A DNA stretch of 64,000 nucleotides from an uncultured Acidobacteriota bacterium. GTDB taxonomy: Bacteria > Acidobacteriota > Thermoanaerobaculia > UBA5066. The notes beneath the pieces are model-generated. The model was not told where the DNA came from and made no database searches. It saw only the letters and a list, made by a program, of their open reading frames with translations. Of this stretch, positions 24,483-33,093 are shown one piece after another. Location: assembly GCA_903845115.1 (NCBI GenBank), contig CAIMWE010000094.1, positions 1 through 64,000 of the forward strand, in the 5' to 3' direction. A program made the translations under genes and the position numbers. Position 1 is the first letter of the stretch; every line of letters begins with the position of its first letter.

Positions 24483-26399
24483 CTAAGCGTTCGCCCTCGC
24501 GGCCGCCAGCTCCTCCTCGACCTTCTCCCATTCCGCCATCAGCTCCCCGATCCTCGTCTTCAGCAGCTTCTGCTCGTCCTCGAGCTTCCGGGCCTCCTTC
24601 TGGGCGTTCTTCCCGAAGAGGGCCGGGTCCAGGAACTGCTCGCTGATGCCGTGGACGCGCGTCTCGGCCGCCTCGATCTGCACCACCAGCTCGTCGCGCT
24701 TCTTCTCCAGGGCCTTCGCCCGGTTCTGGCGCTTCGGCTCGGGTTCCTTCTTTCCTGACTCCTGACTCTTCCTGGCCCGGCGGAGCTTCAGCAGGACGGC
24801 GTCCGCGTCGAGGTGGTCGTCGCCCAGGCGGTCGATGTACTCCTCGTAGGTCCCGCGGAAGTCGTTCAGCCCCTTGGGAGAGATCTCCACGATCCTGTTG
24901 GCCAGCTGGGAGACGAACCACCGGTCGTGGGAGACGAAGATCAGCGTCCCGTCGTACTCCCGGAGCGCCTCGACCAGGGCGTCGATGGCCTCCAGGTCGA
25001 GGTGGTTCGTCGGCTCGTCCAGCACCAGGACGTTGCGCTTCAAGATCGCGAGGCGCGCGAAGACGAGGCGCGCGCTCTCGCCGCCGGAGAGGCTCCGGAC
25101 CGGCTTCTCCGCGTCGTCGCCCGTGAAGAGGACCTGGCCGAGGTGTCCCCGGATGAACCCGATCGGCTCGCCGGGGGCGGCCTCCCACAGCCAGGCCTCG
25201 ATCGACTGCTTGCCCCCGCCCTGGAGCTCGGAGTGGTCCTGCGAAAAATACCCCGGGCTGGCCTCGTATCCCCACGCGACCTTGCCTGCGTCCGGCTTCA
25301 GCTCCCCCACCGCGATCTTGAGGAGCGTCGACTTCCCGATGCCGTTCGGCCCGATGATGGCGAGGCGGTCCCCCCGCTCCAGCTTGAGCGAGACGTCCTT
25401 GAGCACGACGTTGTCGCCGTACGCCTTCCCGACGCCCTCCAGCTCCAGCGCCTGCCGCCCGCTCGGACGCAGCTGCCGGAACCGGAACCGCGGGTAGCGG
25501 CGCGAGCTCTGGGGCAGCTTCCCGACGACGATCTTCTCGATGAGCTTGAGCTTGCTCTGCGCCTGCCTCGCCTTCGTGGCCTTCGCCCGGAACCGGTCCA
25601 CGAAGGCCATGTGCCCGGCGATCTGCTTCTCGCGCTTCTCGATCTCGGCTTCCTTCCGCTCCCGCTCGGCCTCCTTGGCGGCGGCGAACGCGGTGTAGTT
25701 CCCGGGGTAGAGCGTCACCGTCTCGTAGTCCACGTCCGCGATGTGCGTGCAGACGTTGTCCAGGAAGCGGTGGTCGTGTGAGATCACGATCGCGAGGCCC
25801 TTGTAAGAGTCGAGGAACTTCTCGAGCCACCGGATCGAAACGATGTCCAGGTGGTTGGTCGGCTCGTCCAGGAGGAGGGCGTCCGGGCTGGCCGCCAGGA
25901 CCTGCCCCAGGAGGACCCGCAGCTTGAAGCCGCCGGAGAGGGTCGAGAGGGGGTCCTTGTGGACGACCGTCGGGATCCCGAGCCCCTCCAGGATCTCGGC
26001 CGCCCGCGCCTCGAGCGAGTACCCCTGGTGCCGCATGATGACGTCCTCGAGCTGGGCGTACCGTTCGCCGTCGAACGCGGCCTCGGAGTGGAGGAGGCGC
26101 TCCTTCTCGGCCATCGCCTCCCACAGCTCCCGGTTCCCCATCATCGCCACGTGGACGATCGGCATCTCCTCGAAGCGGAAGTGGTCCTGCTTCAGGACGC
26201 CCAGCCTGAACTTCTTCGGGATCGAGACGAGGCCGTTCGAGGGCGCCTCCTCCCCCGAGAGGATCCGGAGAAGGGTCGTCTTTCCCGAGCCGTTCGCGCC
26301 GACGAGGCCGTAGCGGTTGCCCGGGTTGAACTGGATGGAGACGCCGCCGAAGAGGGTCTGCGCGCCGAAGGACTTACCGAGGTCGGAGACGGAGATCAT
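24483..26399 (-). CDS. ABC-F family ATPase (YbiT/EttA-like translation factor)
   Basis: A 638-residue soluble protein with two ATPase domains and no membrane segments. Domain 1: Walker A GANGSGKTT (~35), signature LSGGFKLR (~160), Walker B LLLDEPTNHLD. Domain 2: GPNGIGKST (~350), LSGGESARL, LVLDEPTNHLD. A charged linker lies between them (AAAKEAERERKEAEIEKREK) and the C-terminus is a coiled coil. ABC-F proteins act at the ribosomal E site, and some protect ribosomes from antibiotics. The ATG at 26399 (MISVSDLGKSFG) matches the family start. It lies 173 nt upstream of the precursor array on the same strand; a resistance role is possible but unproven. Confidence 0.93.
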   Translation of the reverse strand: MISVSDLGKSFGAQTLFGGVSIQFNPGNRYGLVGANGSGKTTLLRILSGEEAPSNGLVSIPKKFRLGVLKQDHFRFEEMPIVHVAMMGNRELWEAMAEKERLLHSEAAFDGERYAQLEDVIMRHQGYSLEARAAEILEGLGIPTVVHKDPLSTLSGGFKLRVLLGQVLAASPDALLLDEPTNHLDIVSIRWLEKFLDSYKGLAIVISHDHRFLDNVCTHIADVDYETVTLYPGNYTAFAAAKEAERERKEAEIEKREKQIAGHMAFVDRFRAKATKARQAQSKLKLIEKIVVGKLPQSSRRYPRFRFRQLRPSGRQALELEGVGKAYGDNVVLKDVSLKLERGDRLAIIGPNGIGKSTLLKIAVGELKPDAGKVAWGYEASPGYFSQDHSELQGGGKQSIEAWLWEAAPGEPIGFIRGHLGQVLFTGDDAEKPVRSLSGGESARLVFARLAILKRNVLVLDEPTNHLDLEAIDALVEALREYDGTLIFVSHDRWFVSQLANRIVEISPKGLNDFRGTYEEYIDRLGDDHLDADAVLLKLRRARKSQESGKKEPEPKRQNRAKALEKKRDELVVQIEAAETRVHGISEQFLDPALFGKNAQKEARKLEDEQKLLKTRIGELMAEWEKVEEELAAARANA

Positions 26400-26550
26400 G
26401 GGGGGCGGACGATAGCAGGCCGGCCGTAGAGCGTCGGAGCTCCCGCCCGGATCCAGGCTGAACGGCTCGCCAGCTCGCGGCGTCGTTATCGGCCGCGGAG
26501 GACCTCGGCCGATCCGACGAGGCACACGGTCATTCCCGGACCGAAACGGG

Positions 26551-27081
26551 CTAGTCGGCGATCTTGACGCCGGGGACGACCATCCGGAGGTGCTGGAGGA
26601 AGGCGACGGGGTCTTCCGGCGAGATGACGACCGTCCGGGAAGGGACGAAGAGGACGACGGTCCGCTTCGGGTCGGTGACGAAGGCCCTGTAGCGCCCGAG
26701 CTTACGGTTCCAGAAGAGCCCGGTGAACGAGTAGAGGCCGCCGTTCCCGAAGAGCCGCAGGGAGCCGCGCGTCGCAGAGGGGTCGGCGGCGGCCCGCGTG
26801 AGGCCGGCCAGCTCGACGCGGGTCGACCAGAGAAGCCGGTCGATACGCAGCTCGCCCGGGGCGACCTGGTAGCCCCGGACGACGAAGAGAGCCGCGCCGA
26901 AGGCGAGGAGAGGAAGAAGGAAGAGGACCAGCCGGGTCCCGAGAGGCTCGGCGATCGGGAGCCGCACTTCCCCGGAGATCACCCCGGCGACGACGAGCCA
27001 GACCGCGACGAGAACCGCCGTCGAGAGCGCGGAGACCACCCGGAGGAGCGTGGACCAGGGGGCGGCCTTGCAGCGAAACAC
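26551..27081 (-). CDS. Membrane protein with bacterial PH-like domain
   Basis: A 176-residue protein with two N-terminal membrane helices (about residues 14-36 and 47-68). A soluble beta domain follows, containing GELRIDRLLWSTRVEL, RLFGNGGLYSFTGLFWN and VLFVPSRTVVISPEDP. This pattern fits the bPH_5-type PH domain. Function is unknown. It is on the same strand as the ABC-F gene, 151 nt upstream. Confidence 0.75.
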   Translation of the reverse strand: MFRCKAAPWSTLLRVVSALSTAVLVAVWLVVAGVISGEVRLPIAEPLGTRLVLFLLPLLAFGAALFVVRGYQVAPGELRIDRLLWSTRVELAGLTRAAADPSATRGSLRLFGNGGLYSFTGLFWNRKLGRYRAFVTDPKRTVVLFVPSRTVVISPEDPVAFLQHLRMVVPGVKIAD

Positions 27082-27147
27082 GTCGAGAGCCTCCGGAGGA
27101 GTCTACGCGCCGATCGGAGGAGACCCCGTCCTTCCCTTCCCGCCCCA

Positions 27148-27518
27148 GTCAGATCCCCCTGGATCTCCGCGATCTGCTCCAGGGCCGCCCGGAGGTCGTC
27201 GGCGACCTCGGCCGCGATGAAGTCTGGGTCCGGGAGGTTGTCGGGGACGACGACCGCGGCCCGGCCGTGGATCTCCAGGATCGGCCGGACGTGCTGGACG
27301 AAGTTGACCTGCTTGCTGCTGGTGGAGGCCCAGAAGTCGTCGCGCAGGATCGTCAGGGCGTCCCGTTCCTGCCCGCCCTCCTCGTTCACGTAGGCGACGC
27401 TCGACTTCTTCCCGAACGGTGGATTCGTCAGGACGACGTGGAAGTACTTGCCCCCGTGGCTGGCGAGGCGGACGATCGACCGACTCCCGGCGAGAGGGTG
27501 GTACGATGCCAGGATCAC
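27148..27518 (-). pseudogene. HsdM (type I restriction-modification methyltransferase) relic
   Basis: The frame reads VVLTNPPFGKKSS, the NPPF catalytic motif of N6-adenine methylases, then VNEEGG, LTILRDDFWASTSSKQ and FVQHVRPILEIHGRAAVVVPDN. It then jumps to LPDPDFIAAEVADDLRAALEQ, the extreme C-terminus of HsdM. About 100-150 residues between are missing, as is the N-terminal half. No hsdR or hsdS lies nearby. The join falls at PDN/DNLPDP, which suggests recombination at a short shared sequence. Confidence 0.8.
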
Positions 27519-27542
27519 AGACTCAGGGCCTCCGGGAGGAAA

Positions 27543-28457
27543 ATGATGAGATCGAGCCGCCCCAACCCCCTGACGTCCCCTCTGATCCGTGCGTTTCTCC
27601 TGGGTCTCGTCCTGCCGGCGGCGGTCGTCGAGTCCGCCGGAGAGCCAGGCACGCCGACCAAGGGGGGTTCGTACTTCGACTCATCGACGGGAGGGGAGCA
27701 TCTCTCGGGCCAGCAGACAGGGACGTCGACCACCCTGACCTCCTCGATCAACCCGAGCAGTTTCAATCAGTCGACGACTCTGACGGCCACCGTCGTGGCG
27801 GTGGGCCAGGCCTTCGGGACCCCGAGCGGGCCGGTCACATTCATGGACGGGGCGACGACCCTCGGGACGGGGGCGCTCGACGGCTCGGGGGTGACGACCC
27901 TCGCCACGTCGAGCCTCACGGTCGGCTCCCACACCCTCACGGCCGTCTATGGCGGGGACACTAATTTCGCCACATCGACCTCCGCCCCCCTGACGCAGAT
28001 CGTCAACGCGGAAAAGCAGGCCACGGTGACAACGTGCAACTCGTCGTCAAACCCCTCGTGGCGGAGCGCGACCATAAGGTTTACGGGCCATCTCATTCTC
28101 TACCAATCCGCCACCAGGGGATCCAAGATCGACTCCGCCGGAGTGGGCCTCGACTACGCCCTGCCGACCGGGACCATGACGTTCTACGACGGGGCTACGC
28201 CGCTCGGGACCGAGACGCTGAGCCCGTTGCTCGAGGCGACGCTCACCATCAGCTCCCTGGCGGTGGGGAGCCACGCGATCACGGCGGACTACAGCGGCGA
28301 CTCGAACTACAGCGGGTCGACCTCCGACGTCCTGACGCAGATCGTCACCCCCGGAGAGGAGGTCCCGACCCTCTCCACGTGGGGCCTCGTCGCCCTGGTC
28401 GGCGCCCTCGGCGCCGCTGGGGCCTTCCTCCTCGGCCGCGGGCTCCTGGCCGGATAG
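27543..28457 (+). CDS. Secreted Ig-like repeat protein with IPTL-CTERM sorting signal
   Basis: A 304-residue protein. The ATG at 27543 (or 27546) follows GGGAGG by 4-7 nt. An N-terminal signal (LIRAFLLGLVLPAAVVESAGE) is followed by two Ig-like repeats of the Big_3_5 type: SGPVTFMDGATTLGTG...HTLTAVYGGDTNF, and GTMTFYDGATPLGTE...HAITADYSGDSNY. The C-terminus is VPTLSTWG, a hydrophobic helix and RG, which is the IPTL-CTERM exosortase-type sorting signal. It is probably anchored at or released from the cell surface. No exosortase gene is in the window. Confidence 0.85.
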   Translation: MMRSSRPNPLTSPLIRAFLLGLVLPAAVVESAGEPGTPTKGGSYFDSSTGGEHLSGQQTGTSTTLTSSINPSSFNQSTTLTATVVAVGQAFGTPSGPVTFMDGATTLGTGALDGSGVTTLATSSLTVGSHTLTAVYGGDTNFATSTSAPLTQIVNAEKQATVTTCNSSSNPSWRSATIRFTGHLILYQSATRGSKIDSAGVGLDYALPTGTMTFYDGATPLGTETLSPLLEATLTISSLAVGSHAITADYSGDSNYSGSTSDVLTQIVTPGEEVPTLSTWGLVALVGALGAAGAFLLGRGLLAG

Positions 28458-28496
28458 TCTTCCCGGGGGAACCCCGCCCGGCGGGGGCCCGGGGGC

Positions 28497-30416
28497 TCAG
28501 CGCTCCAGGAACCAGGCCTCGGGCCGCAGCACGCGCACCTTCCGTTTCCCGCCCTCGAGAGCGATCCCGGCCTGGAGCACGCCGTACCTGACGAGAGCCT
28601 TTCCCAGGACGCCCTGCTGCGTGGTCCTGGCCCTGGCCCGGACCTCCATGTTGCTCCAGGCGATCCGGGAGTCGTCGATCACGAGCGTTCCCCGGGAGAG
28701 GGAGCAGCGTCCGCCCCCCTTGATCACCCCGACGGTCAGGAGCTTCTTCTTCCAGCCCGGGAGGGGCGCGTCGGCCGAGAGGAAGACCGCCACGGGACGC
28801 GAGTCGCTGGCGCGGAGCTCGAGGCTCCCCCGGACGTCGAACGAGTCCCCCAGCTGCAGCCGCGCCGCCGGAAAGGCGACGCTGGCGCTCCAGTCGGCCG
28901 CGGTTTCTTTCTCGTGCTTCGTCTTGAAGGCGAAACGCTCGAGGGCGAGGAGAGTCCCGCCCACGTCGAACGACTGCTCGAGCAGGTCGCCCCGGGGCAC
29001 CTTCAGGTCGAGGGAGAAGGCCCCCTTGACCGCTACGCCGCCCGCGTCGAGCGAGAGGCCCTCGGCCTTCACCTTCATCGAGCCCTTGCAGGAGGCCCCC
29101 GACTTCGCCACGTCGAACGCCCCCTCGACCTTTCCGGCACCGCCGAGGATTCGAAGGCCGCCGCCTGGCGCGAGGACCTCGTTCAGGAAGGTGAGCCGGG
29201 GGAACTCGGCCGTCCCGAGCTCCAGGCGGCCCGAGAACTCCGAAGGGGGAATCTCGGCCAGGGACGCCGGCGTCTGGAGCGCGACCTTCAGGCCCCGGCC
29301 CTCGAGGATCGGGTCGGCCGCGTCACTCTTCCGGCTCAGGCCGTAGTGCTCGAACTCGACGACGAGCCTGGCTTCGGCATCGGGGGACCCGGTCCCGGCA
29401 GCGACGTCGAGCCGGGTCCTCGCCTTCCCCCTGGCCGTGAATCCCGCGAACGCGGCCCGCAGGTCGTCGGTCGCAAGCTCCACGGAACCTCCCGGCTCGA
29501 GCTTCCCGCCGTCGGCCACGAGGCGGACGGCGAGCCCGGCCTCCCCGCCGGCGAAGCGGATCCAGGGGGCGTTGCGAAGGTAGGCGTTGAGGTACGCGGC
29601 CCCCGAGGGCATCCGGGCGTCCAGGTCGACGCGAGCCCGGAGGAGCGGAACGATCTGGACGCCCCCCGGCACGTCCGGGTCGAACGGAGCCACCTTTGCC
29701 AGGACGCTCATCCGCAGGCCGGAGATCGTCTCCTCGCCCCCGTTCTCGAGACGCGCGCCGTCGAAGCGGATGTCGGCGTGGGGGATCGAGATCGTCCCGT
29801 CGCCCCCGATCGTCACGCTGGCGACGACGGTGCCCGGACCCCGGAGACGCCGCTCCCCGATCCAGACCTCCCGGACCTCCTCGAGCCGCGCCCGGGTGAA
29901 GACGACGGTGAGGCCGTCCTTCTTCCCGGGCGGTCCCGGCGGCGGACCGGAGTACGGGACCCACGGAACGCCTTCGATCGGGGCGACGCCCGCGGGCAGC
30001 GCCGCCGTTCCCTCGGCCGCGGCCGGGCGGTACCGCAGGCGGAACGCGACGCCCTTCGCCCGCAGCCAGACGACGTGAAGCCGGTTCGCCGGCAGCTCCA
30101 GCGGGTTGATGGCGCCCCAGACCGTCTCCACGGTCCCCTCGAGCTGGTCGCTGCGCCCCTGGTTCACGATCCGGAACCCCCGGATTCGAACGACCCCGGG
30201 AACGACGGGCCAGACCGAGTCGAACGTGATGAGGAGCTTGCCGGGATCCGTGTTGATCCACCGCCCGACCTGGCCGGTCCGGACGAGGAAGAGGCCGGCC
30301 ACGACGTAGACGACCTCCAGCGCCACGAGAACGCCGAGGACCACCAGAGCGGCGCGCCGAAGCCGCGAGCGCACGGTGGCCGCGAGGGCTTCAGGACCGG
30401 ACGCCACTTCGATCAC
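28497..30416 (-). CDS. AsmA/DUF748-like inner-membrane-anchored protein
   Basis: About 639 residues from a GTG at 30416 (another GTG at 30407 has GGAGGG 9 nt upstream). One N-terminal membrane helix (ALVVLGVLVALEVVYVVAGL) is followed by a long, mostly beta-strand periplasmic domain. That domain has repeating amphipathic strands such as VVPGVVRIRGFRIVNQG and RLELGTAEFPRLTFL. This architecture resembles AsmA/TamB/DUF748 proteins linked to lipid transport or envelope homeostasis. I see no motif that fixes the family, so the assignment is structural inference. Confidence 0.6.
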   Translation of the reverse strand: MIEVASGPEALAATVRSRLRRAALVVLGVLVALEVVYVVAGLFLVRTGQVGRWINTDPGKLLITFDSVWPVVPGVVRIRGFRIVNQGRSDQLEGTVETVWGAINPLELPANRLHVVWLRAKGVAFRLRYRPAAAEGTAALPAGVAPIEGVPWVPYSGPPPGPPGKKDGLTVVFTRARLEEVREVWIGERRLRGPGTVVASVTIGGDGTISIPHADIRFDGARLENGGEETISGLRMSVLAKVAPFDPDVPGGVQIVPLLRARVDLDARMPSGAAYLNAYLRNAPWIRFAGGEAGLAVRLVADGGKLEPGGSVELATDDLRAAFAGFTARGKARTRLDVAAGTGSPDAEARLVVEFEHYGLSRKSDAADPILEGRGLKVALQTPASLAEIPPSEFSGRLELGTAEFPRLTFLNEVLAPGGGLRILGGAGKVEGAFDVAKSGASCKGSMKVKAEGLSLDAGGVAVKGAFSLDLKVPRGDLLEQSFDVGGTLLALERFAFKTKHEKETAADWSASVAFPAARLQLGDSFDVRGSLELRASDSRPVAVFLSADAPLPGWKKKLLTVGVIKGGGRCSLSRGTLVIDDSRIAWSNMEVRARARTTQQGVLGKALVRYGVLQAGIALEGGKRKVRVLRPEAWFLER

Positions 30417-30871
30417 CCCTCCCGAGGACGATTCCGCTCTTCCCTTGTTTCGTCCGGCGTCCCGAGGACGTGAAGGGGACGCCGATCCAGGCCGCCGTCT
30501 CGTCCGATGGGAAGTTACCCCAGATCCGCCGCGGAGTCGCGGCATCTCCGCGGGCCTCTGGGACAGGCTCTTCGTGACCCTGCCGTCTGCGTCTCTCGAC
30601 GGAGGCGCCGCGACGGTCGCAGGCAGGATCCCGGGCCGACCGGTGATCCCTGGGCGACCGGGCGGCTTGGCCTTGCGACCCGATCACACGAATAAATTAA
30701 GGAAGATCACTAACTATCCCGAATAATATTCGGATCGCCCACCTCGCGGACTCTGTATCGAAGGTAGGCGTAATTGAGCCGCAAGTCAAGTCCGGCGCAC
30801 GTGTGACGGACTCGCCTCCCGTTCCGGTATTCTTCTGGTCGGCCCAGCAACCCCGGCTTTGGAGGTGAACG
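30417..30871. other. Intergenic region with an AT-rich control segment
   Basis: No gene recognised in these 455 bases. Positions 30685-30800 are much more AT-rich than the surroundings (AATAAATTAAGG, then the palindrome at 30719) and contain a short direct repeat, AAGTCAAGTC. This is the best place for the promoter of the rightward aldo/keto reductase gene. Confidence 0.45.
30719..30733. promoter_or_regulatory. Candidate operator palindrome
   Basis: CCGAATAATATTCGG is a perfect 7-bp inverted repeat around one base, in the AT-rich segment about 140 bp upstream of the aldo/keto reductase start. The symmetry and location suggest a dimeric regulator's binding site. The regulator is unknown. Confidence 0.4.
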
Positions 30872-32080
30872 ATGATCGATCGGCGCGGCTTTCTGCGCTC
30901 TGGCACCGTCGGCCTCGCTGCACTCGGCGTGGCGCCCCAGCTGCTTCCAGCCGAGGAGCAGAAGGCCGCTCCCCCGCCGGAGCCGCCCAGGGCCCCCGCC
31001 CCTGCCCGCCGGACCCTCGGGCGGACCGGAATCACGCTTCCCGTCGTCTCCATGGGCGTGATGAACGCCGACAACCCGAGCCTCGTCCGGGCGGCCCTGG
31101 ACGGAGGCATCGTCCACTTCGACACCGCCCACGGCTACCAGCGGGGACGCAACGAGGAGATGCTGGGAGAGGTCTTCAAGACCGTGAAGCGGGATTCCTT
31201 CACCGTCGCCACCAAGGTCGTGCCGCCGGGGGCGGACCGCAGCACCGGCCTCTTCGGCCCCGAGACCAAGGCCGAGCCCTTCGTCGAGATGTTCCACCTG
31301 AGTCTGAAGCGGCTCCAGACGGACCACGTCGACATCCTCCTCCTGCACAACGCCACCCGCCGCGAGGGGGTCCTCTTCGAGCCGATCCTGAAGGCGATGC
31401 AGCGCCTGAAGAAGGAGGGGAAGGCCCGGTTCATCGGCGTCTCCACGCACGGCAACGAGCCCGAGGTCATCCGCGCGGCGGTCGAGAGCAAGGTCCTCGA
31501 CGTGGTCCTGACCGCCTACAACTTCCGCCAGGCCCACCACGCCGAGGTGCTGACGGCCTGCCGGGAGGCGTCCCGGGCGGGGCTCGGCATCGTCGCGATG
31601 AAGACCCAGGCCGGGGGCCGCTTCTCGAAGGACAACCCGAAGCCGGTGAACATGAAGGCCGCCCTCAAGTGGGCCCTCCAGGACCCCTGCGTCACCACCG
31701 CCATCCCCGGCTTCACCACCTTCGACCAGCTCGCGGAGGACCTGGTCGTCCTGAAGGACCTGCAGCTGACCGACGCCGAACGGCTCGACCTCGCGGGCGC
31801 CACGAAGAGTGCCGGCCTCTACTGCCAGCAGTGCGAGACCTGCGTTCCGCAGTGCCCCCGGGGCTTGCCGATCCCCGACCTGATGCGCGGCTACATGTAC
31901 GCCGCCGGGTACCGCAACCTCCTTCACGCCAAGGACCTCGTCGAATCCCTCTCCCTGGCCGAGGCCCCCTGCTCGTCCTGCACGGGCTGCTCGGTCCACT
32001 GCGTCCAGGGATTCGAGGTCCGGCCCCGGATCGAGGAGCTCCTTTCGCTCCGGAGGGTCCAGGACGCCTTCCTCGCGTGA
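30872..32080 (+). CDS. Tat-exported aldo/keto reductase with C-terminal iron-sulfur motif
   Basis: A 402-residue protein. The start MIDRRGFLRSGTVGLAALG is a twin-arginine signal, and the ATG has GGAGGT 6 nt upstream. The aldo/keto reductase barrel follows: TLGRTGITLPVVSMG, HFDTAHGY (catalytic Asp/Tyr), VATKV, VDILLLHN (catalytic His) and FIGVSTHG. The C-terminus adds CQQCETCVPQCP and CSSCTGCSVHC, ferredoxin-like clusters found in one AKR subgroup. It probably reduces or oxidises a periplasmic carbonyl or sugar-like compound; the substrate is unknown. It overlaps the next gene. Confidence 0.9.
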   Translation: MIDRRGFLRSGTVGLAALGVAPQLLPAEEQKAAPPPEPPRAPAPARRTLGRTGITLPVVSMGVMNADNPSLVRAALDGGIVHFDTAHGYQRGRNEEMLGEVFKTVKRDSFTVATKVVPPGADRSTGLFGPETKAEPFVEMFHLSLKRLQTDHVDILLLHNATRREGVLFEPILKAMQRLKKEGKARFIGVSTHGNEPEVIRAAVESKVLDVVLTAYNFRQAHHAEVLTACREASRAGLGIVAMKTQAGGRFSKDNPKPVNMKAALKWALQDPCVTTAIPGFTTFDQLAEDLVVLKDLQLTDAERLDLAGATKSAGLYCQQCETCVPQCPRGLPIPDLMRGYMYAAGYRNLLHAKDLVESLSLAEAPCSSCTGCSVHCVQGFEVRPRIEELLSLRRVQDAFLA

Positions 32081-32940
32081 GAGTCCCCATCCTGACCGGC
32101 GCGGTGCTCCTCCTCGTCGGCCTCCACGCCGGCGCGGTTCCCGCGGCCCTCGCCCCGCCCGTGCCCCTACCGGGCTGGGCCACGAAGGAGGCCCCGCTCC
32201 GGTACACGCCCGAGGACCTCTACGAGTACATCGACGGCGCGGCCGAGGCCTTCATCGACGCCGATTTCCGCGAGCTGATCTCCCAGGAATACGAGGCGCC
32301 GGGCGGCCGCAGCCTCACCGTCGACCTCTACCGGCACGCCGACCCCGCCTGCGCGTTCGGGATCTACAGCCAGGAGCGGCCCCGGCAGGGCGCCTTTCTC
32401 CCCCTCGGGGTGCAGGGCTACTACGAGCGCGGGATCCTCAACTTCGTCAAGGGCGACACCTACGTGAAGCTGGCCGCCTTCGGCCTCGGCGACACCGACC
32501 GGCAGGGGCTCCTCGAGGCGGCCACCGCGGTGGCGGCCCGGATCCAGGGCGAGACGCGGATGCCGAAGCTCTTCCAGGCGTTCCCCGCCGAGGGGAAGGT
32601 CGCCGGCTCGGAGCGCTATCTCCGCCGGAACGCCCTCGGCTACCCCTTCCTGGAGCGAGCCTTCGTCGCCGACTACTCGATCGGAGGGAAGAAGCTCTCC
32701 CTGTGGATCCTCGCCCCCGGCGACGAAGCCGGGGCGAAGACGGTGCTGGCGACCTACCTGAAGTCCCAGGGGACGCCGGACGTCCCCGCGCCGGGAACGC
32801 CTCTCACCCTCCAGGACAGGCACCACGGGACGCTGACGATCCTCCGCTCGGGCGCCCACGTCGTCATCCTTCTCGGCGACGCCGGCCCCGGCGCCCGGCT
32901 CCTCCTCGAAGGGGTCCGGCAGGGCCTCCCGGCGCTCTGA
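32077..32940 (+). CDS. DUF6599 family exported protein
   Basis: A 287-residue protein starting at a GTG (32077) that overlaps the previous stop codon. It has a signal peptide (ILTGAVLLLVGLHAGAVPAAL). The mature part begins with PLPGWATKEAPLRYTPEDLYEYIDGAAEAF, the DUF6599 signature, and continues with VDLYRHADPACAFGIYSQER and YYERGILNFVKGDTYVKL. Function is unknown. DUF6599 proteins are known to me mainly from Acidobacteriota and related lineages. It is probably co-translated with the aldo/keto reductase. Confidence 0.82.
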   Translation: MRVPILTGAVLLLVGLHAGAVPAALAPPVPLPGWATKEAPLRYTPEDLYEYIDGAAEAFIDADFRELISQEYEAPGGRSLTVDLYRHADPACAFGIYSQERPRQGAFLPLGVQGYYERGILNFVKGDTYVKLAAFGLGDTDRQGLLEAATAVAARIQGETRMPKLFQAFPAEGKVAGSERYLRRNALGYPFLERAFVADYSIGGKKLSLWILAPGDEAGAKTVLATYLKSQGTPDVPAPGTPLTLQDRHHGTLTILRSGAHVVILLGDAGPGARLLLEGVRQGLPAL

Positions 32941-33093
32941 GCCCCCCCTTCACGCCGGACGGTCCCGGCACGCGCGTCCTGGCCGGGCGGGCGCACCATT
33001 CCCCCTCCAGGCCGCTGGGGCTCCTCTGCGATATCGTCCCCGCACCGGCCGCGCCGATTCGCGCGCCGCGAACCGACCTCACGGAGGCTGACC

